This document shows positions 58,257 through 64,000 of a stretch of 64,000 nt of DNA, in pieces. Every line of letters begins with the position of its first letter. The stretch's first letter is position 1. Origin of the DNA: Rugalucina vietnamica (Eukaryota; Mollusca; Bivalvia; Lucinida; Lucinidae); NCBI GenBank assembly GCA_964017185.1, contig OZ024872.1:42352188-42416187 (forward strand), in the 5' to 3' direction. The notes beneath the pieces are model-generated. The model saw only the letters and a list, made by a program, of their open reading frames with translations, did no database searches and had not been told where the DNA came from. A program made the position numbers and the translations under genes.

Positions 58257-59087
58257 TTAAACAGCTCTTTTCTTCCACTTCTCTGTTTCATCCTTTCTCA
58301 CCTCTAGAAATACTTCAAGTCCCTTGTCTTTTATTCTAGTTTGTTGCTTTTCAGACTTTCTTATTTCATATGCTATTTTAGCAAGTCTACTTCTTTCCTC
58401 TTTCATGTCTTTTGGCCAGTCTATAACAACTCTTTTCTTTAACCCACCATAATTCTTAGATTCAGAAAGTATTAGATCTCTGTCCTCCAAGGAAGTACAA
58501 CGGATGATTATTGGCTTTGGACCGGCCGCCTTTGTCGGGACTCTATGACCGGCCGCAAAATACATATTGCGGACACCCTCTTCGTCCAACTTCAGATCAT
58601 GTATTAGGCTTTGTCTTATCACTTCATAGACATTCTCCCCACTTTCTTCAGGAAAACCGTAAAACAGCAAGTTATATTTCCTGTCTTGTTTTTCTAACAA
58701 CTTCAGCTTTGTATCCAGTTCTACAATCTTTTCATCTAGCTTTTCTGTTGCTGCTTTTATTTTCTCCTCTTGACTCTTTTCTAAAGTTGACACTCTATCT
58801 GAACTGTCTTGAACACTTTTCTCTACAGCTGCTACAGTTTCTTTCATAGTGCTGACCTCTGTATTAACCTTGACCTTAGTGTTCTCAACCTCTTCCTTGA
58901 CATTTTTCATTTCATTCTTCATTTCTTCTCTTAATTCATTTATCTTTGTAGAAAAGTTATGTTCTATTTTATTCAGTTTCTCAGACATTCTATTCTCACT
59001 TTCTTTGATCAGGTTACTCATCCTTTTTTCGCTCTCCAGCAACATTTTACCTAAATCCTTCCTGAAGGAGTTGAGTTCCGCAGTCAT
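58257..59087 (-). CDS. LINE ORF1 RNA-binding protein
   Basis: 276 codons from ATG 59,087, the first Met after an upstream in-frame TAA at about 59,161. Residues 1-135 are a long Glu/Lys-rich coiled coil with regular Leu/Ile/Met heptads. Residues 136-215 form an RRM-like domain beginning NLLFYGFPE, with a later RPIIIRC-type strand (here KPIIIRC). Residues 216-276 are a basic C-terminal domain with VVIDWPKDMKEERSRL. This trimeric-coiled-coil, RRM and CTD order is that of L1 ORF1p, which coats element RNA in the cytoplasm. It is intact, and slight 5' truncation of the element could have removed upstream codons. Confidence 0.88.
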   Translation of the reverse strand: MTAELNSFRKDLGKMLLESEKRMSNLIKESENRMSEKLNKIEHNFSTKINELREEMKNEMKNVKEEVENTKVKVNTEVSTMKETVAAVEKSVQDSSDRVSTLEKSQEEKIKAATEKLDEKIVELDTKLKLLEKQDRKYNLLFYGFPEESGENVYEVIRQSLIHDLKLDEEGVRNMYFAAGHRVPTKAAGPKPIIIRCTSLEDRDLILSESKNYGGLKKRVVIDWPKDMKEERSRLAKIAYEIRKSEKQQTRIKDKGLEVFLEVRKDETEKWKKRAV

Positions 59088-59159
59088 GTCTACTTTGGAT
59101 TGTTCTTCAGTTTTACTGGATTTATCTTTACTGTCTTTGTTAACCCCTGCTTCTTTTTA

Positions 59160-59765
59160 AAACGAAATTTGCATAAATGGACCAGGTCACATGACCAAGA
59201 TGGCCGCCTTGGCTATAAATAGCAAAAACCGCTAAAATTTTCTTCTCCAGAACCAGAAGGCCTATGATTTTGTAACTTGGCATTAAGCATCAAACAATAT
59301 TAAACGCACTACAAAGATCGGTAAGATCAACTTACATGTATGTCGCCCATGCATTTAAATGGGGAAATATATAAGTTAAATGTAATTAAATGGGTGGAAA
59401 CTTGCTTTGATAATACAAATGGACAGATTTATTTTTAAGAAAACATTACGACCCCGGTGGTTGTCTGCTCCTGCCTGGGGGATATATACATGTATATGAC
59501 TATAATATTTAAACATCTTCTCTGCAACCGCATGGCCGATCAAAGCCAAACTTCGTGGAAGGGGAACAAAAGTTTTTATTAATGGTCAAGGTAACTTGAC
59601 CAAAATGGCCGCTATGGCTATGAATTGAAAAACCTTTAAGTGTTCTTCTTCAGAACCAGTAGGCCTATGATTTTGAAACTTGGCATGAAGCATCTACATA
59701 GTCTATATATGACCCAGGGATGACATTAAACTATTATAGGACAAGGTCAACTTGGTTGCCTATGC
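59160..59765 (-). mobile_element. Hairpin-terminated repeat, part 2
   Basis: Continuation of 50,572-50,722, with 'cacatgaccaagatggccgc', 'ttctccagaaccagaaggcc' and a second diverged unit to about 59,765. Confidence 0.82.
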
Positions 59766-59770
59766 TTCTG

Positions 59771-59822
59771 AAAACATAGATTGTGAGTATTCGTTCTATC
59801 ATGTGTCCACAATCTATGTTTT
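59771..59822. repeat. Perfect 15-bp stem hairpin
   Basis: AAAACATAGATTGTG and CACAATCTATGTTTT are separated by 22 bases. It lies directly after the hairpin-terminated repeat. Confidence 0.9.
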
Positions 59823-60118
59823 GAACAAATAAGAAAATATCAAAACTGTTGAACTGAAAATTTTCATTTTTTTCAAACACACTTTTTCAACTTAAAAAAC
59901 ACACTGTACTTTGCTTGTTAAGGTTTTGTAATGATATCGTCATGATACAGGGTACCGTTTTAGTGCACATGTATTACACATGCTGACGACATATCTTCAA
60001 CATTTGATCATTCTTAACCTTACTCATTAGGGCCCATCTTTGCGTCCGGAATCGGGCAAGCATATATAAGCACATAAGCTTCTTACTCAATCTGAATTTA
60101 AATAAATAATAAATTCAA
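59823..60118. other. Non-coding stretch
   Basis: Nothing recognised. Confidence 0.35.
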
Positions 60119-60287
60119 TCGGTTTGTTGATTTGGGCGTTAATCCAACAGCAAAGGTCATATGGAAACGAGACCTCAGTTTATAGTCTCATCCGACAGAC
60201 GCAAGAAGACCCGGATCAAACCTGCGATCTCCTGCGATCTCCGGTTTATAAGGCACGTGAAATAACCACTGCACCAGGGAGGCTTGC
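60119..60287 (-). mobile_element. tRNA-derived SINE
   Basis: On the minus strand the head is CCTCCCTGGTGCAGTGGTTA (A-box region) with a B-box-like GGTTTGATCCG. The body ends with 'tgctgttggattaacgccc' and an A/C-rich tail. A 9-bp 'ctgcgatct' duplication sits in the head. Confidence 0.72.
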
Positions 60288-60785
60288 TTAATAGGTTCAG
60301 TATAAACTTTATCATGATAGAAATTGTACTTTTAAATGTTAAAAAAGGACAAAATAACGCATGCCCTTAACATCAACTGCGTTCGGCTTGCCAAGCAGCA
60401 ATGTGGTTTGATAACGGATCCGGCTTGATATGATCTTTGTTTTGTCGATGGGCCCTAGGACAAAATGTTGCCCTGTTACATGTATATATATTAGAATCAT
60501 GAATGGCGGTTCGTTTGTTTACATATAAAAGGTCGGTAAATGGACACGTGAAATGTCTGCGTGGTATACTGTACATGTATATGAATATGTGTATTCGGGT
60601 ATTGTCTATCAGTGTCAGCACCATCGTGTATGCTTGCGATACAATCAAAGTCCTTACAACAAAGATTGATGCAACATCACACAACATGTGATAAAATGGA
60701 TTAAAACAACCTTCAGCGTAGCAATATCGCTTTGGCAACTACCAACACCAAGACAATGAACTCTTCGCCGTAGCCTTGCTGCCCA
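60288..60785. other. Non-coding stretch
   Basis: A 121-codon minus-strand frame (60,373-60,738) has no recognisable domain, no splice context and no ATG-supported homology. I do not call it a gene. Confidence 0.35.
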
Positions 60786-60799
60786 ATTGATCAGTCTTA

Positions 60800-60960
60800 C
60801 AATCACGGGTGACACAAACCAACTTCTGCTTGTGGGTGTGCAAGTTCGTTTTCTCAGGGTTCTCCCCTCCCCTCCCCCCCCCCCGTTACTGATTTGTCCG
60901 TCTCATATGAACTAAAATAATCTTGAACGGGCCGAAACTTGTTTAAAAAACCCGCATCAT
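60800..60960 (+). mobile_element. SINE 3' portion (related to 61,188), poly-C expanded
   Basis: 'cttctgcttgtgggtgtg' and 'tctcatatgaactaaaa' align in order with the body of the SINE at 61,188. The head is missing, and a C-run of about 14 occurs at 60,878-60,893. Confidence 0.6.
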
Positions 60961-61187
60961 TATGATCAGAAATGAGCACAATCAGACCCTTATCTGTAAT
61001 CAAGTAACAATAGAATGACCAAGAATCTATACAATTAAATTTCCCATCCTAACATAGACAACAGGCGGGAGAGACATGGCGGTCCCACACATCACAAGCA
61101 ATTTAACAACACGCATAAAAAACAAAATTACTAGCTCTTTTCAAACAAGACCGGCGTCTAGTCTGTTAAAAGGGACAATAGGCGGCC

Positions 61188-61455
61188 CCCGTGGCCGAGT
61201 GGTTAAGGTCGCTGACTTCAGTGCTCTTGATCATTCGATCATCTCACCGCTGTTGGTTCGCGCCTCGCACGGGGCAGAATTCACATGTTGGACGAGCCAA
61301 GTTCTGCTTGCGGGTGTGTCAGGTGGTTTTTCCCCGGGTACTCCGGTTTTCGCCCCACTTTCTGTTTGATTCGTCTCGATATGAGTGAAAAGGCTTGAAA
61401 GGGACGTAAAACTGAATAAAAAAAAAGAAAGAAAGAAAAGAAAAAAAAGGACAAT
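61188..61455 (+). mobile_element. tRNA-derived SINE, complete
   Basis: The head reads CCCCCGTGGCCGAGTGGTTA (Ser/Leu-tRNA-like A-box) with a B-box GTTGGTTCGCGCCTC. The body has 'gcttgcgggtgtgtcaggtg' and the tail 'agggacgtaaaactg' followed by A- and AAAG-rich sequence. The Pol III promoter boxes look usable. Confidence 0.82.
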
Positions 61456-61552
61456 ACACGAGGCAATAATCTTAAGAAAACACATGTGTCAATGTGAAGA
61501 CAGTATACACCATTATTTGTGAAACAAATTAATAATTTGTGCACTTTGACAG

Positions 61553-63232
61553 AAAAGAGAGGTTGAGAAAATAAACTTGTAACGTGTACGTGTACTTGTA
61601 GCTTTATTTACCCGTACACGATCGTTTTGAGTGTAAAATCGTTTGAGAAAATCGAACGTGTACGTGTAGATTTCATAAAGTATATACAGCTGAATTTTTT
61701 AGTGTTTATACATGTGTTGATATATGAAAAGGTACAAGTAGGCAAAGATCAGGAAAAGGCGCAATCAGAAAAAGATTCCCACTCCAAAAACCGAGGTGGG
61801 AAAAAACCAAACTAACAATCAGGTACTTATACCATGAAACATATCGTAAGCCGAATGAGCAGCTATTTTCCCAATAGGTGGCCACTCAGTTACCTTAACT
61901 TAACTAAAAATATGAAAACATACATAAGGCGCCAACAGCACAAAAAATTTTAAACACCAAGACATAAAACAAAAAGAACCACTACAGAAGTATCGACTTG
62001 GAACGATCAGTAACACAAAGTTACTGGCGGGCTTAAACCGGTTTTACAGGTACCTAACCTCACCCTCAGCTTCTGCAGTGGTTCACAACATTTAGTTAGT
62101 TCTTCGGTCCTTGTGGTGAATCTCTAACTAGTCAATGAATCATCAAGAACAAACAAATAAATCATGATAAACATCCTGATGAATCAAAAACCAGGACTCA
62201 CAGATTGAGTAAGCTGCCCGACGATGGAGATCCCTGGGCGCCGAATAACCTACTAACTCCGGAGCAAAAGAAAAACACCAGTTGGACCCCGGTGGGCCAA
62301 GCAACAGACAAGAAGCTCCGGCCCCAACCAACTAAAATGAATAGCTTTAAGTCGGGGCCATCATAGAGTCTGACGCCCGACCCACCGGCGTGCAATTAAA
62401 GAAGGCAGCATAGTTATCAACCATGATTGGGTTAAAAACTAAGCATGCAGACTGTCGCATAACATTCAAGTTATAACCTATACGTCTGTAACGTGATATG
62501 ATTTTTCCGAACTGAAGAGAAAAATCAGTTATTCCTTTAAGTTTCTTTAATTTGTAAACCAAGTCACCATAAAATTCAGGTTCCGAAAGGCCCTCACTTA
62601 AAAGTGTCTTTAACCCAACATTATATTTGGAAATCAATTCATAGTGTCTACGATAAAATTTAGAAAAGGTTTTTCGAAGTTTATGATACCGATAGCCCTG
62701 TTGGAGAAGTTTTGCCGTTAAACATTTATTTCGAGCGTTAAAGTCTGTAACATGATTGCAGACTCTAGCAAACCTAATAAGTTGCGAAATGTATACACCA
62801 TAAGAAGCACGACGAGGAACGTCACCATCCAAAAAAGGAAAATTTACTATATCAAAATCAAAGTCATCGCGCTTATCATAAATTTTAGAAGAAACAAATC
62901 CATTTGCAACAGAAAGATGTAGATCTAAAAAGGGGGGTAAATATGGATGATTTATTGTTAGCCGGACTTTTAGACAACGATGATGAGTTGATTTTATTGC
63001 AAAACGATTTGGCAACGCTTCATCGAACTTCGTTTCTGCTTGTACCTACCTGACCTATCGATGGAAACATATAAAGAAAACTTACAAGTCGCAAATTTAT
63101 TTCATTCACAGCCTGATTCTCAACGTGTAGCGAGTATTTTGAACTTGTAATAAATGACGAAGTTTGGGGATAAAACTGTTCTACACGTACACGTACAAGT
63201 TACAAGTTACAAGTTCATTTTCTCAACCTCTC
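61553..63232. mobile_element. DNA transposon relic with inverted ends, split by PLE copy 4
   Basis: The left end GAGAGGTTGAGAAAATAAAC and the right end, read inversely GAGAGGTTGAGAAAATGAAC, extend into matching 'acttgtaac...gtacgtgtac' blocks, so these are terminal inverted repeats of about 45 bp with indels. PLE copy 4 occupies 61,731-62,936. The remaining interior encodes a short frame starting MDDLLLAGLLDNDDELILL at 62,946, which could be the start of a transposon protein (PIF/Harbinger-like is a guess). The outer triplets AAA and TAA are not an exact target duplication. Confidence 0.7.
61731..62936 (-). mobile_element. Penelope-like retroelement copy 4, 5'-truncated
   Basis: The 3' terminus is at 61,731 (GTACAAGTAGGC on the plus strand). 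A single-copy 3' region runs to about 62,346, and the RT C-terminus is at 62,347-62,936. The frame is open and close to copy 2, but truncation removed everything before the 'FLDLHLS' block, so motifs A-C are absent. It interrupts the inverted-repeat element above. Confidence 0.85.
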
Positions 63233-64000
63233 TAATATGTAGTGTCCAAAATTGCTTCTACGTGTATGTGAAAATGGCGAAGATCAAAAGTAAACTGCGG
63301 CGAAGTGACGCGCGACCCGCTTTACGGGGCGACTGAAACACTATGCGTCCTCTTCGGAAACACTTTAGAAACTCATGAAAATAATATAATTGTGTTAGTT
63401 TGATTTTAATTTATTCATTTGAATTCAACCAGGTGAAACAGCAGGCATACTATCACACAGAATAAATGAGGATCAGAACGAAAGCTTATGTCTTGCCAAA
63501 TTAATTTTCTACATCGTAACCATCGCACTCGATATGGCAGAAATACTGTTGAAAGTCTACAATAGACAAAAACAGTTGTGTGGCTAGGCATATTGTAGCT
63601 ACATGTAGGGTATTGCCCCCATCGCTCTTCCTGCTGTCGAATGGACTCAAAACGACACACATGGGGTACTTTATTCGTACTAGCACTTCTACAGGTATTG
63701 GCCAATGAATTGTATAAAACATATAGGGAAAAAATATTTAACACTTAATAACTTACTTATTTGTTATGATATTTTTGTATCACGAACGGCGTTAGAAAGT
63801 ATAATCCTTTATCTTTACCATAGTTTTTAAATTTTTGACGTAGCGCTATTATAAAATGGTCTGTTTGAGGACGGTTGTCTAGTTGTACGCAATTTAATTA
63901 AATATATAGCAAAATTTCCGTAAAACGCGGTTAAATACGCCTAGGTACATGACTTAAGCAACAATTTTAAGCTATAATTTTATATAAATGTTAGGCGTCA
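63233..64000. other. Non-coding stretch to window end
   Basis: A short plus-strand frame from ATG 63,274 encodes about 20 basic residues (MAKIKSKLRRSDARPALRGD). It has higher GC than its surroundings and could be a leader or a 5' exon, but there is no splice donor or homologue to support it. Otherwise nothing was recognised. Confidence 0.3.

Larger units (their letters stand above)
50723..59159 (-). mobile_element. L1-like LINE, apparently complete, two long ORFs
   Basis: An 8.4 kb insertion on the minus strand flanked by AAACGAAATTT at 50,712-50,722 and 59,160-59,170. The order is: short leader (59,159-59,088), ORF1 (59,087-58,257), an unusually long inter-ORF region (58,256-55,058), ORF2 (to 51,215), a 3' untranslated region and a poly-A tail (poly-T at about 50,721-50,732 on the plus strand). 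Both ORFs are uninterrupted. The host sequence continues across the insertion as one hairpin-terminated repeat, which fixes both ends. The short leader may mean slight 5' truncation. ORF style places it in the L1/Tx1 group. Confidence 0.92.

Noticed and set aside
58511-59160. Plus-strand frames of 103-112 codons opposite ORF1
   Set aside because: They are antisense shadows of the ORF1 coiled coil.
60373-60738. 121-codon minus-strand frame
   Set aside because: No recognisable domain, no exon context, and a length not exceptional for 64 kb.
63415-63744. 109-codon minus-strand frame
   Set aside because: Composition is irregular, it overlaps an equally long frame on the same strand, and there is no splice or homology evidence.

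Overview
The window looks like AT-rich, repeat-dense nuclear DNA from an invertebrate animal, most probably a bivalve mollusc. The main reason is a set of elements of the kind described in bivalves: tandem 150-160 bp cores followed by a GACGG-type microsatellite and a terminal hairpin (pearl-like). DIRS-order, Penelope-like (tentative) and L1-like retroelements and tRNA-headed SINEs are also abundant. No bacterial genes, operons, rRNA or CRISPR were seen. Host gene content is very thin: two paralogous signal-peptide exons (30,357-30,411 and 45,498-45,552, minus strand), one possible terminal exon (25,693-25,812) and one possible short exon (9,150-9,336).

Layout. 1-338 is the right end of a hairpin-terminated repeat. 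1,519-2,050 is a LINE ORF1 relic. 3,944-6,388 is a truncated Penelope-like element (PLE copy 1, minus). 7,180-8,050 and 11,233-11,730 hold dispersed and fold-back repeats. 13,121-15,100 is a tandem array. 15,188-20,880 is a nearly complete tyrosine-recombinase retrotransposon (DIRS order: gag, RT/RNase H, recombinase), split at 17,787-19,455 by PLE copy 2. 21,115-25,122 holds two hairpin-terminated tandem elements and a copy of the 7.2 kb dispersed repeat. 26,243-29,262 is a 3.0 kb terminal-inverted-repeat element with an internal 0.73 kb palindrome. 29,290-31,150 and 44,650-46,310 are two copies of a diverged segmental duplication. 31,934-34,238 has PLE copy 3, a tandem-array element and a PLE tail fragment. 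34,251-36,236 repeats the 13.1 kb array in inverted orientation. 37,143-38,474 is a pearl-like array. 38,500-40,260 and 42,600-44,060 are decayed LINE tails, each interrupted by younger insertions. 46,352-47,800 has minisatellites and a SINE-like repeat split by a PLE tail. 50,723-59,159 is an apparently whole L1-like LINE with intact ORF1 and ORF2, inserted into a hairpin-terminated repeat. 60,119-61,450 has tRNA-derived SINEs. 61,553-63,232 is an inverted-repeat DNA element split by PLE copy 4.

The strongest story is the order of insertion events. At least six nested insertions can be read directly, and in two the host reading frame resumes across the insertion. PLE copies sit inside a DIRS element, a LINE, a SINE-like repeat and a DNA transposon. 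The L1-like element has an 11-bp target-site duplication and two long open frames, and it is the best candidate for recent or present activity. The two large tandem arrays carry many perfect AGGTCA direct repeats of the kind bound by nuclear receptors.
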